Origin: Macrotrachela quadricornifera
Taxonomy: Eukaryota; Rotifera; Eurotatoria; Philodinida; Philodinidae
Direction: 5' to 3'
NCBI GenBank assembly: GCA_022393335.1
Contig: JAJEKB010020753.1
Coordinates: 317,743 to 381,742, forward strand
Length of the DNA stretch: 64,000 nt
Below are positions 1 through 23,300 of this stretch, piece by piece. Within the stretch, counting starts at the first letter, position 1. Each line of letters starts with the position of its first letter. The notes beneath the pieces were generated by a model. That model was not told the origin of the DNA and ran no database searches. It saw only the letters and a program-made list of their open reading frames with translations. Position numbers and translations under genes: made by a program.

Positions 1-681
1 ACGAACTTGTTGTGTTCGATTATGTTTACTTCTATTAGATAATAAATATACCATGAGATATTAACAAAAACAAATTTTTTCTAATATTTTATTTACTTTT
101 TTACAGGTATTAGATCTTGAAGAAAATTATCTGTTGCTACAACTAAACCATTATAAGCAAGTGAAGTAAGAACACCTTTCCATAGTGCAGATGGACCCTA
201 GATTAAATAGATATTTTATTTTAAAAAAAAAAAGAATATTTGATTTTTTTTTTATTGATTTACTTGTGCTGAGATTTTAAAAAGAACAGGAAAAACACTA
301 ACTGGAGATAAATGATATTTAATAGCTTCATTATTTACCTTAAACGAAATAAATATGATTAAATTAAATATTTCAAAATAAATTTTTTTTACTTGAATTT
401 GTCTTCTAAGAACATCAAGTGGATAGAGAAGAACATGTTCACAAAATAGACTAAATAAGAAATAAAACTACTAATAAGAAATTATTTTTTCGTTATATTA
501 TTATATTTACCTAGCCATTTTAAGTCCAGCTGCAGAATTACTAGCAGCTTGTTTTGAATCTTCTAAAAAGAAAAAAATTAAATAAATAAATATTTCAGAA
601 AAAAAAAAATCTTCTTTTACGTGAACTCATTGATCGACTGACCACATCAGGATAATGACGTGTTGATGATGGTCGATCCAT
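1..681 (-). CDS. SLC25A46: SLC25A46-like mitochondrial outer-membrane carrier, 5' part (runs off left edge)
   Basis: This is the start of a solute-carrier-family-25 protein. Exons on the minus strand are 621-681, 511-562, 393-450, 264-338 and 105-197; they join in frame. The conceptual protein reads M-D-R-P-S-S at the start, then SLFCEHVLLYPLDVLRRQ, then NNEAIKYHLSP, then GPSALWKG. The first block is the Px[DE]xx[RK] carrier signature; the order and spacing match vertebrate SLC25A46 (LRRQCQVN, HYHLTP, GPRALWKG as I remember it). That family sits in the mitochondrial outer membrane and acts in mitochondrial dynamics and lipid handling rather than in transport. The N-terminal extension before the first carrier repeat is short compared with vertebrates. 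The next exon at 1-31 cannot be phased with confidence and the rest lies outside the window. A U-rich AG lies 12 nt upstream of the ATG. Confidence 0.85.
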
Positions 682-796
682 AGATGTCAAAATCTAGAAT
701 AAATATACATCTTGTTTATTAATGATATTTAACATTGAACCTAAAGTTCAAATAAATTGCTTTTATATTATACAAAAAGAAAAAAGAATAGTTTGT

Positions 797-1697
797 TTAT
801 TTATTTGATGAAGATTTAGCTTCATCTTCTACTTCTTCTTCAAGTTTTTCTTCGAATTCTTCAAATTCTTTTTGTGCTGCTTTATCTACTTCATCTTCCG
901 TCTAAAATAAAAAAAGTTAAAATGAAAAATAGAATTTCTAAAATAATAATAACTAACTTGTTCAACACCTTTAACTTCAGGAATATAAAATTGTAACATA
1001 TTTTGTACACCATTTTTTAATGTTATTATTGAACTAGGACATGATGTACAAGCACCTTGTAATTTTAATTTAACAATTCCATCAACAAAAGCCTTTTTTT
1101 TTAAAAAAAGAGAAAAAGAAAAACAAATGAATAAATTATTTTCATTTAATATTTACTACAAAAGTAATATCTCCTCCATCTTCTTGAACAGTTGGACGTA
1201 TTCTTGAATCAAGTAATTCTTTAATCATAGCTGTTGTATCATCATCATCAGGTGATACACCTAAATATAAAATTTGATTTATTTTTTCAAAATAAAATTA
1301 AAATTCTTCACTCACTTACTGCTTGTTAATGGTTCAGCATCATCATCAATAACAGGTAAATTTGTTGAAAAAAAATCCATTATTGAAGCATAAATTTCTG
1401 GTTTTAACATTTGCCATTGAATATCATCATGTTGTTTTGTTATTGTTATAAAATCTGAACCCAAAAAAACTGATTTAACACCATCAACACGAAATAATTG
1501 TCTAACAAAAACAAAAATAACTTATTAAAAAAATAAAAATTCTTTGATAATATACTTTGCAAGTGGAGAACAATATGCTGTTTGTACATTAGGAAAATCA
1601 CGTGTACCAACACCTGAATCAAGTACAGAACGACCTGGTAAAAATTTTAGACTATTCGGATTTGGTGTTTCTTGAGATTGAATAAACATTGAACGAC
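797..1697 (-). CDS. NFU1: NFU1 iron-sulfur cluster scaffold, mitochondrial (5' exon not located)
   Basis: NFU1 carries Fe-S clusters to mitochondrial enzymes such as lipoate synthase. Read on the minus strand, the exons give [19 protein letters not shown] (Nfu N-terminal domain), [15 protein letters not shown], then [12 protein letters not shown] and [16 protein letters not shown]. The CxxC that binds the cluster is in the last block (about 1040-1055) and is intact. The C-terminus is acidic and Lys/Ser rich, ending at the stop at 797-799. The first recognisable exon ends at 1697 with a clean acceptor, so an upstream exon with the transit peptide is expected. One candidate ATG lies on the minus strand near 2000 (reading MFLRYGNSK), but I could not prove it. 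Only 115 nt separate this stop from the SLC25A46 start on the same strand. Confidence 0.88.
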
Positions 1698-2347
1698 CTA
1701 TTTAATATAATTCAAAAAAACAAAATTCAAATTTGTCATCCAGGTTTGAAATTTTCACGCTGCATTTCAACTCATTAAGTGTTTAAAAAAAATAAAGCAT
1801 AGCCATTTAATCTAGTTTATTACACAAGAATAGTTCTTATCTTCTGTTTTATTATTATTAGATTAGTTAAATAGCATAGAAAAATAGAGTTATGTTTTCT
1901 CTATTATATTATAAAAAAGAAAATTTCAACAAATCCATTATACGAATATATAATGCCTGGAATACTACTTTTGAATTTCCATAACGAAGAAACATTCCCA
2001 ACTGTTAAATTGCTTTTAGGCTGGTTCTATTGCCATTCGATCAGTCTTTTTGAAACATAGCTCAAAAGAGAGGTTTTTTTAAAGTACGATTAGTTGGACA
2101 AGAGTATGTTTGTTCCGGCTTTTCTAATGATTATAAAAGCCGTCTATGGACAATATTTGAGGTTCTCATACCCATAGGCCAAAAAATCAATAAAAACTCC
2201 CATAAGTCAATAATAGAAGATACACTTTTTCATTACTTACTAAAACTGATTGAATGGTAATAGAATCAACCGAAAAGCGATTTAACATTTAGGGATGTTG
2301 TATCGTAAGTAGAATTTTCATTAACATATAAAACTAACGAGGGAAGG
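1698..2347. other. Non-coding stretch upstream of NFU1
   Basis: No supported gene. It may contain the missing first NFU1 exon on the minus strand (candidate ATG near 2000). Confidence 0.4.
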
Positions 2348-2945
2348 TCCCGAGGTGTCCAATGAGTTTAGAGTTCATCTTTTGGCCACTAGTAGACATC
2401 GATGATATATGAAAAACTTCAAAAGAATACGTGCCCTTAGGTCTTTCTTCAAGAGTTATAGCTGTTTTAATATAATTTCAGCCTAGAGCTCGATATACGC
2501 CAACAAATCAAATGACATTATTTCGAATTGAAGTTTAGCCCACATACAGCTATGCTTATGACTAGAATGCACTAAAAATTTCAGCTCAAAAAAATGTTCC
2601 CTTCACGACATATTGAATTTACAATAAAACATGAGTTTCACGCTTCTTTCATAGGATAAGAATTCATCTTGTGCATTCAATATCTCGTGAAAAGAACATT
2701 CTTTTGAGCTGAAATTTTCAGTGCATTTTAGTCATAAGCATAGCTATATGTGAGCCAAATTTCAGCTCGAAATAATGTCATTTGATTTGTTGGTGCATAT
2801 CGAGCTAGAGGCTGAAATTATCCTAGAACAGCTATAATCCTGGAAGAAAGACCTAAGGGCACGTATCCTTTTGGAGTTTTTCATATCTCATCGATGTCTA
2901 CTTGCGGCCAAAAGATGAACTCTAAACTCGTTGGACATCTCGGAA
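2348..2945. mobile_element. Foldback element, arms about 270 bp
   Basis: The left arm (about 2348-2620) is the diverged reverse complement of the right arm (about 2676-2945). Both outer ends read CCGAG(A/G)TGTCCAA, followed by matching blocks such as TTTAGAGTTCATCTTTTGGC and GCTATGCTTATGACTA. The central spacer is about 55 bp. No coding capacity is visible. It is most simply a non-autonomous inverted-repeat DNA element. No target duplication was recognised. Confidence 0.75.
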
Positions 2946-3539
2946 TCTTATCTTATAAGTATCCATACAAATGTCTTAGACTATTAAACATCTCAGATGA
3001 ATCATAAAAAATAAAATGAATATGTATTCTGATAGAATGAAAAACAAGAAAAGATGCCTTTTAAATATGTTTATCATACACTGTGAGAATCAGTTAATAA
3101 GAATTTCTATATGCAATTGTTCTAGAAATTTTCGCGACGCATCTTTTAAGAAAAAAAAACTTAAGATTTTATCATTTCTTCAAGTTGAGATATACGTTAT
3201 ACAAAAATTTTGCTATATCCGAATCCAGAGATTTGTATGGATACTTTTACATTGTAGGTTAAGACTTTCTATTCTATATAAAATTTTCTTAATATTTACG
3301 TAAAATATTCCATGATTGAGATGAAAAATTTAATCGAAATGTTGATCGTAATAACATCTGGAAAAAAAAACACACACACAAAAGAAAAAGAAATTTTTTT
3401 GTAAATAAATCAATACTCTTTCTTTATTTTAAATGTTGTTTATTCTAAAATATGGTGGAATAGAAGACAACTACAATATAATAATAAATTTAGGAGAAGA
3501 AAAAAAAAAAAAGAAAAAGTTGAAAATTGAAATATGTCT
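2946..3539. other. AT-rich intergenic stretch
   Basis: No supported feature. A 95-codon open frame at 3016-3303 has low-complexity composition and no recognisable domain. Confidence 0.5.
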
Positions 3540-4214
3540 TTAGACATTGGTTGTTAAAATATCGGTATAAGTTTTAATTTTACTTGCAATACTCATATCA
3601 ATATAACGATCTCCAAGTTCAATAATCATTCCACCCATTATTGATGGATCAACAGTTGTTTCAATAGTTATTTTTTCACCTGTTTTACTAAATTGTTTTA
3701 ATACAGAATTAAGTTCATTACGTAATTTATCATCTAATGGTTTAGCTGTTACAACCCGACATAATAATTCTCCTCTATTAGCAGCCATTAAACGATTCAT
3801 AACAGAAACAAATTTTGATAATTTTTTTCCTCGTCTATTATCAATAAGTGTTTCAATTGTTGTTCGTGTCATATCAGATAAACCTAATTCATTAAATGAA
3901 TTCATACGTTGTTCACGTGATACACCTGGATTACGAAATTGCTCAGTAATAGATTTATTTTCTTTTAAAAGTTTTTCTAATTTTTGAAAATCAGCATCAA
4001 CTTGATCAAGTTTATTTTGTTTTGATGCTGCTGAAAATAATGCTGAGGCATAACGACCTTCTAAACCAAATACAGGTGTTGGTGTTGCAACTAATTTTGT
4101 TGATGATGAACTATCCGATGGTGTTGGTAATGCAGATTTTTGTAATAATGTTACACTTGTACTAAAACAACGACCAAATTGATTACGAAGACCAACTAAA
4201 CGATTAGCCATCAT
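3540..4214 (-). CDS. ATP5PO: ATP synthase subunit O (OSCP), mitochondrial
   Basis: This 224-aa intronless gene encodes the oligomycin-sensitivity-conferring protein, the stator subunit that links F1 to the peripheral stalk of mitochondrial ATP synthase. The first 25 or so residues (MMANRLVGLRNQFGRCFSTS) are rich in Arg, Ser and hydrophobic residues and lack acidic ones, as in a transit peptide. The OSCP/delta fold follows, with GRYASALFSAASK, a central RRGKKLSKFVSVMNRLM segment and the conserved C-terminal block DPSIMGGMIIELGDRYIDMS. The length is normal for the family. Two ATGs are adjacent at the start; either could be used. It is divergent from NF1, with 294 bp between the two starts. Confidence 0.95.
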   Translation of the reverse strand: MMANRLVGLRNQFGRCFSTSVTLLQKSALPTPSDSSSSTKLVATPTPVFGLEGRYASALFSAASKQNKLDQVDADFQKLEKLLKENKSITEQFRNPGVSREQRMNSFNELGLSDMTRTTIETLIDNRRGKKLSKFVSVMNRLMAANRGELLCRVVTAKPLDDKLRNELNSVLKQFSKTGEKITIETTVDPSIMGGMIIELGDRYIDMSIASKIKTYTDILTTNV

Positions 4215-4508
4215 CTTCTTTTTTTTTATTTAATAAATTAAATCTAGTAAGAAAAAAAAAACAACAAATCTATGTTTTGAATATAAACATCGAAATAATA
4301 ATAATAAATAAGTCCAATCTATATAAATATATATGATTGGTTAAAATAAGACCTCTATAGAAATGCATTATTATTATCTGCGTCATCGAAATAAAAATAA
4401 ATGTTGAGAGGAAGAAAGAAAGAAAAAGTGTTCCCTTCTTTTTTTTCATTAGAACGGAAATGATGATCTCTTAGTAGTTTAATATATTTTTTTTATTTAA
4501 GATTAAAT

Positions 4509-16782
<12,274 letters not shown>

Positions 16783-17120
16783 ATATTTTATTTTTTATTT
16801 ATCTTTAATATATTAATCATTGTAATTTTTTATGTTGTCCATTGTTTTTTAAACAAAAACAATTTATCTTTTATTTTTTAAATATAGTCTTTTCATATTT
16901 ATTCAAATATAATTATATTAAATTTTCATTTTACAATGAAATATATCATTGATTAAATAAGTGCAGTTCTAGTATATTCTTTAATTGTTCATCAAATGAT
17001 GTCAAACAAGTATTACAATCCTTCGTTTCGTTCCTTTTTACTTATTAGTATTAAATATTTATATTCTATGCGCTTTCTTTTGTTCTCTATGATAACATAC
17101 ACTAAAAGATGTTTTTAATG

Positions 17121-17208
17121 CAGAGGTGTCCATCGCGGTTGACAATCTGCCGCTGCCGCTGCCGTCACCGCAATCGCGGCAGCGGCAGCGCCGTGATGGA
17201 CATCTTTG
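17121..17208. mobile_element. GC-rich hAT-like MITE, 88 bp
   Basis: The left end CAGAGGTGTCCATCGCGG and the right end CCGTGATGGACATCTTTG are near-perfect inverted repeats. The interior is a (GCCGCT)-type run and its reverse complement, so the whole element folds into a hairpin. The CAGAGGT terminus resembles hAT ends and the other two elements here with that end. No matching 8-bp target duplication is seen (TTTTAATG on the left, TCATATAT on the right), so it may be old. Confidence 0.65.
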
Positions 17209-17740
17209 TCATATATTACCCTTAATATTTCATCTTTAAATATAACGAGTACCCCAGGCGAAATGTGTCTCTCAGTATTTTAATAATATATTTTTCAATT
17301 TTCATCTGATTGGACTAATTTCCTTTAAAAACGCACTATTTCAAGCTCTACAAATCTATCAATTTGGTATCTCGATTCATAGTACGTAACAATTTATCAA
17401 AAAAAAATGAAAAAATAAAGACTTTTGGCAAATCTTTCAATGTTATACAAATCTTATGTTTCAAAATTTTCTTTTCTTTTTCTTCTTCTCACTGTAGTAT
17501 ATTTCACATTTACTAGAGTTTATTGAACATTAAATAAAACTTGTGTCAATAATAGTACTATAGCGAACGTAATTTACCAGACGAGACGACGTATTGTACA
17601 ACTAAAATCATGAACAAAATGAATAAAGACGAAAGAAGCAGTTTAACATACTAGTTTCGTTCAATACAAATTCATGTAATCAAGACTAAAATTAATATCA
17701 ATTGAAAAACTAACAATCATTTAAAAGAAAAGAAAATTAA
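17209..17740. other. Intergenic stretch
   Basis: Nothing supported apart from the TTAA (17737-17740) that flanks the next element. Confidence 0.4.
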
Positions 17741-18258
17741 GGGCACTCCTCCCTCTTTTTTCATGATTTCCAGATCTTAGAGATGAGTTTTTGCCATAGC
17801 TAAATTTCTGACCTTCAGAATCCTATAAGTTCGGATGAAAACATCAGAAATTAAAACGGATGATTTTACCTCTGAAGAATACCTCAAAGTATCTGTGATA
17901 AAAATTGCAGCCGATCGGACAAAGTTAAAGGGAGGTTATCGGTGATACAATCGTGTAACATGAGTGAAAAGTCAGTTTTTGAGAAAAATGTAAAATAAGT
18001 TCGGGAACGGTCTGATTTTTTTTCTAACATTTTATGAACAAATTTTCATGTAGAATCTATTGAACACATAGAAAAAATTTTGAAAAATTTTTTTTTTGGG
18101 AATAGCTTTTCATGGTCTTTCAATAGCAGCGAAACGGAGGGGCAGATTGAGGTCATTCAACTGAAGATTGAAATACCAACAGATAATCTATCTACAGCGC
18201 ACACAAATAAAAAAAATTTTTTCAAAGAGTTCGATAAAAAAAAGAGGGGGAGGTACCC
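17741..18258. mobile_element. TTAA-flanked inverted-repeat element, 518 bp
   Basis: The left end GGGCACTCCTCCCTCTTTTT pairs with the right end AAAAAGAGGGGGAGGTACCC. The left flank is TTAA (17737-17740) and the right flank TTGA (18259-18262), one change from TTAA. TTAA target sites are used by piggyBac and Kolobok elements. The interior has no transposase. A 60-codon open frame at 18080 is not convincing. Confidence 0.65.
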
Positions 18259-18262
18259 TTGA

Positions 18263-18965
18263 TTAAATGTAAATGTGATATTAAAAGAAAAAGTACAATG
18301 GTATATGTTCAACAGATATATATTCTAAAAAAACTTATATCAATATAAACAAATAAAAGAAGATTAATAAAAATAGAAATAATTGGTTAATCTATCTAAT
18401 TAATTGTTTATATCATAAAAGTATTGTAATATAGAGGGACGTAAAAATTTTTCTTTACATTAGTTTAACTTTAGGAGCAATAAACAATTGTTTATTTTTC
18501 CTACTAAAACTGAAAACAGTCACCAATTTTCAAGGCTTTTCTTTTCTCAGTGCTTATAGTAGCTAACTTCATAAATTGACTTCAAATATTAGAACATGAT
18601 GAAATTTTCCAATTATTTTAAAAATATAATATACACAAATATAATTATTAACATATGTCATTTAAGATTATACACAATGTGAAAAAATACTTGTTCTTTT
18701 TTTTGTTTTTCTTTTCTACTAAAAACAATGATTTGATTCAACATAGATAACATAACATATAGCATATATTTGTTATGAAAAGATCAAGATGAATCAGCAT
18801 TTATTACCATTTACCTGTTTAAAAGCAAGACAGATTTCGTGTCCTAACTAGACGTTAGACGCATGAATGTGCATCAGCGTGACTTGTGCGGATCAATAGC
18901 CCACGAACTGATTTAAGTTAGAATAGCATCTACTGACCTCCATCTTTCTTTTTTTTCATTCGTTA
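18263..18965. other. Intergenic stretch
   Basis: AT-rich; no gene, repeat or RNA recognised. Confidence 0.4.
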
Positions 18966-18973
18966 CTTTAACA

Positions 18974-19537
18974 CAGAGGTGGGCAAGTCAAGTAAAAAAG
19001 ACAAGTTAAGTCCAAGTCAAGTTAAGTCAAGTCAGACTTGATTGACTTGACTTGACCTGTCTTGGAAAATTTTTTCAGGACTTTGTCTTGACTTGACTTG
19101 ACTTGACTTGAAAATTTTTCTGATCTTCCGACTATGTTCCTAGTTTTTCTAATGAACGATGTGACTGAGAACACCAGTATATTCGTCTTTGGTTATTAAC
19201 TAGCGGATACAACATCGTTGTTGGCGGGAAATGCCGTATAACTCTCAACAGGCATCATAAATATTTTATTTTTGTCTGTCTTTGGCATAGATATAAGAAG
19301 GCAAATGAATTAATTGATAAATAAACCAATCAATCTATCATTTATCAGACGCAAAATAAATGAATAAAACAATTCTTTGTTTTTTATTCTCTCTCTCTTT
19401 TTTATTTATTTCTGTCAGAGGTGGGTAAGTCAAGTCAAAAAAACAAGTCAAGTCCAAGTCAAGTCAAGTCAGACTTGACTGACTTGATTGACTTGACTTG
19501 ACTTATGACTTGAAAATATTCGATTCGCCCACCTCTG
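18974..19537. mobile_element. Composite hAT-like non-autonomous element with AAGTC pentamer arrays
   Basis: It starts CAGAGGTGGGCAAGTCAAGT and ends GCCCACCTCTG. A perfect 8-bp duplication, CTTTAACA, lies at 18966-18973 and 19538-19545; this is the hAT signature. Each end carries about 120 bp of a degenerate CAAGT/ACTTG array that folds on itself. A second CAGAGGTGGG start lies inside at 19416, facing the right end, and lacks its own target duplication. So this is two short MITE units bracketing about 310 bp of unrelated DNA that moved as one unit, or a larger element whose terminal repeats expanded. Confidence 0.85.
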
Positions 19538-19678
19538 CTTTAACACTCCATTTAATATTCATTTTTATTTTATTTTCCTATGATCCAGTTTTTTGTTTAA
19601 AATACAATTAAATCTATTTTTTAATTTCGTGTTTTTTCTTCATAGATTTTCAAATTTTTCTTACTTATTGATCAGTTC

Positions 19679-20925
19679 ATGGCTACAAGAAAACGATCAT
19701 CTTCAGATGAATATGGTAAATATATAAATTATTTTCATTTATTCAATGAAAAATGTTTTGATTTTATTTTAGTTTTAACTGAAAAAGAAGAACCATCATC
19801 AACAACAACAACTAATTTGTCAACTGATACAACTACGACAAAGGTAATTTTTCTTGTAAAAATAAAAAAAAAATCTATCTAATAAGATTTTCATTTATTT
19901 TTTAGTCAAAAGAATTTCAATTTAAATATTTTGATTCGAATAGAATTGATCCATTATTATTACATTCATCATCATTTATCAAAGCTATACATTTAATTGA
20001 AGATTTAATTGTGAATCCAAATTTAAATGTTTATTATTCACATGTAGCAATACCAGAATTACGATTAATTAATATATTTAATAAAGAAGAATCTTTACAA
20101 TATTCTGATCGTATTAAATCGTTTTTATGTGAATTAGTACAAGATCTTCAACTTAATATTGTTAATTTACCTGACACCTATTGTCATTTCGTAGGTGATC
20201 ATTCTTCTAAATCAACAGGGAAAGGTGATATTATTCAATATGATAAAACAACAATAGATGGTATAATTCATGTAGAAACATCAAATAAAACAGTAGCATC
20301 TACAATAGCTAAACAAGTTTTTTTAATTTTTGCAAAAACATTACATGAAATTGGTCATGCTTGTATATTTCGTAGTGGTCGATTAATGATATCAACACGT
20401 CATCATTTGAAAACAAACCATGAATGTTTTAATACACCAGCTACTCATGCCTTATGTGCTGAAGCCGGTAATGCTATTGAGAGGTAAAAAACGTTTTCAT
20501 TTTTAAAACAATGACATACCTTTTTTTCTTTGTTTATTACTGGCCCTCAAGAACTTATATTGTAATCTTCGTGTCATTTTAGATTCTTATTTGGTTCAGT
20601 TATTGGTACACTTGGAAAAAAAGTTGGCGATTTATATTTAATTAAAGACATTCTGCTACAGGAACAAAAACCTAATGGTATTATTGATTCTTCATGGTTA
20701 ACAAGATTTATTGATTCAAATTTATCAAATTTAAATGATTTTCCACCAATTATATATATGACATTGACAAATAAGAAATTAAGAAAAATAAAATCGAGTC
20801 CTAAAACTTTAAAAGAATGTACAAGTGATGATGATACAAATGACGAAGATGATGAAGAGAGTGATGACGAAGAAGACGAAGATAATGATGATGATGAAGA
20901 ACCTTTATTAGTAGCAACAAATTGA
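19679..20925 (+). CDS. HExxH-motif protein of unknown function (metallopeptidase-like), 342 aa
   Basis: Four exons (19679-19715, 19773-19843, 19906-20483, 20583-20925) sum to 1029 nt. The striking motif is TLHEIGHACIFRSGR with His183-Glu184-x-x-His187, the zinc-binding and catalytic signature of many metallopeptidases. About 35 residues later comes AEAGNAIERFLFGSVIG (Glu222, Glu228), where a gluzincin-type third ligand could lie. I remember an HE.GH...EaG..E..lFG arrangement in uncharacterised fungal proteins, but cannot check it. There is no signal peptide or membrane segment. The N-terminus is Ser/Thr rich and the last 40 or so residues are almost all Asp and Glu before LLVATN. The protein is probably cytosolic or nuclear. 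The gene itself is well supported; its function is not. Confidence 0.85.
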
Positions 20926-23300
20926 CTGAAGAAAAAAAAATTATTGATTTAATATGAAAAAAAATTATTGATTTAATATGAAAAAAAATTTTTTTTCAGA
21001 TTTTGTATTTAATCATTATTCCTATGTAACTCTTATTTTGACAAATACGATGATAAATAGTAAATATATATTCATTTGTATGAGAAAACATTGTATTCTC
21101 TACGACTTTAAGTTCTTACCAAGTTTTTTCGATATTTAAAGATTTTTAAATAGCATTTTCATTATGAGAATATAATGCGAAGATGAATGGCAGTTATAAT
21201 CTTATCGATAACAAAAAAAAAATCTTTCTTGCCGATATTCCATCATCGATTAGAGCAGAAGAATTGTCAAAGTTTCTTCAATCTTATAGAGAAGTTAAAT
21301 ACTTCGATTGAAAAGAAAATCTTTTGTTGAATGTTAGGTGGAAGAAGCGTTCATTATCTCTAACTGATATCGAGATCAATTGGAATTGTTTATTTCTTCG
21401 GAAAAAAACCAATTACTTTGTAATTTAGTTCTTGGCTTTGTTACATATAAGATCATGAAAAAGATTAAATGTTTTTCATTCAATTCTAATATTTTAATCT
21501 TTATGGAAAAAAACCTTTTATTTTGATGATCATTGTTTTCGTCTCGATGGAATGTAAAAGAGTATTAAAATATGAAGATATAAATTTTTTATTAACCAAA
21601 TAAATTGGATCTTATTCACCAAAAACTTCTAAATAGAAGTTTTATTTACAAGAAATTAGATGTAGACAAAAAAAATAGGTTTCAGAATTTTTTTCTATTA
21701 AAAGTGAAAGTAAATAATTGTAGTTATGCTAAAATCAGATGAATTTCGTATTAAATCAATTTTATATAAATACTTTATCTTGTAAAGAAACAGAAAATGT
21801 CAAAAATGAGTCCTTTTTTTTCAATACAACTGTTTAAAAAAGTCTATCCGATCTTGACAAATAAACTTACTCTCAAGCAGTCAGTATAATATTATTCTAA
21901 TAAACTATCCTATAACTCTATTTCATCTGAATCGCTAAATATTCATATATCATTAGTCAATGAACATTTCTTTTGATAGATTCACGAAAATATTTTCCAA
22001 TTTAGATATAAAAAATGTTCATACACTAAAATTATTTTATGTTCTATGTATTTTACATAGATTGTTTTTATTAGGAACAATTTTTTGCTAATTCTTCGTA
22101 TTAAGGACAATGTTTCTAATAAGAACAAATTGAACTACTTAAAAACTTCCGATACTTACTTGATTTATATTCGAGATAATTAGTTAGTATTCGCACTATT
22201 CGATGCAACAGACATTTTTACACTTAAATAAGGAAAAAACACTTTTTTTTAATGATAAGACATGTTGTAATAAAAAAAAAGGAAATATGAACAGCTAATG
22301 AAAATCTGTTTTTATTAGGAACATTGGTGATAGTTGAAGGAGAATAATATAACTTAAAACAATAAATACATGATGAATTTTGATGAATTTCTTTATCTTT
22401 AAATTCTAATGTTAAAATTCTAGTGATGTATAATAGAGAATAATAAATTCGAATAGTTTTTAGTGAAGCTTTTTGACTTCCAAAAACTTTCAAGATATAC
22501 TCTTATTCACTTCGATGAATACACTTTTGGAATCCATAAGGATCTATTGCAAGCTGTCAGATTTCGAAGATTCAAGATTTATGTCTTGTCGGTTCGTTTT
22601 TGATGAACATTTTTTGATATATTATTAAATATGAAAAACCAATACTCTATTTAAAAAAAAATCGTATGATTGATCTATATTCTCTGTTGTTTTCGAAAGT
22701 GAAAGCTGAGAAAGAAAACGAGAAGAGAAGAAACATAAAGGGAAAAATTTTTTTTCTAAAAATAAATTGTGAGTCGTTTGAATATTTTTCAAAAGAAAAA
22801 AAACAAGTACAGAATTATCGAAAGAAAAGAAATCAAAGAAGATAAGTGAAACATATAATCGCACCAAGTGTTGAAATTCCCGAAATTTATAATATTTTCA
22901 TCTTCTTACCATGTTTTATTCTACAAATATGTTTCAATATCTATAAAATTTTCTTTTTTTTCTTGAATTAATTTTTCTTTTTAGAATCCATAAAAGAATT
23001 ATAAATAAAATATTCTTCAATATTCATCGTGTAATGATCATATTAGTTTATGATTATATAATAATAGTATTTATTTGTTTTTCTTATTATTTAAAGTTAC
23101 ATTTTAATCCGAATTCTTTTATTACATTTCATTTTAAATGTATCCAAACTATTTATGATGACGTGCTGCACAAAGTAAACGATGATTAATATGCGCAAAA
23201 TTAATAAGAAAAACATATTATAATATTTATAGTTCCCAAATATGTACTATAATAATGTCTCAGAATTATATCCTATTTATATATTAAATCAAAGTAAGAT
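20926..23300. other. AT-rich intergenic region, 2.4 kb
   Basis: No supported gene; open frames at 22224 and 22625 (minus) are low-complexity. The 3' end of the HExxH gene is followed by a short tandem duplication of about 25 bp (TTATTGATTTAATATGAAAA, about 20940-20985). Confidence 0.4.

Noticed and set aside
1..31. Next SLC25A46 exon at the left edge
   Set aside because: An acceptor-like TAG exists but the phase from the preceding exon gives a stop; it cannot be resolved within the window.
3016..3303. 95-codon open frame between the foldback and OSCP
   Set aside because: Low-complexity, Lys/Phe/Ile-rich translation, no domain, no splice support; typical of AT-rich DNA.
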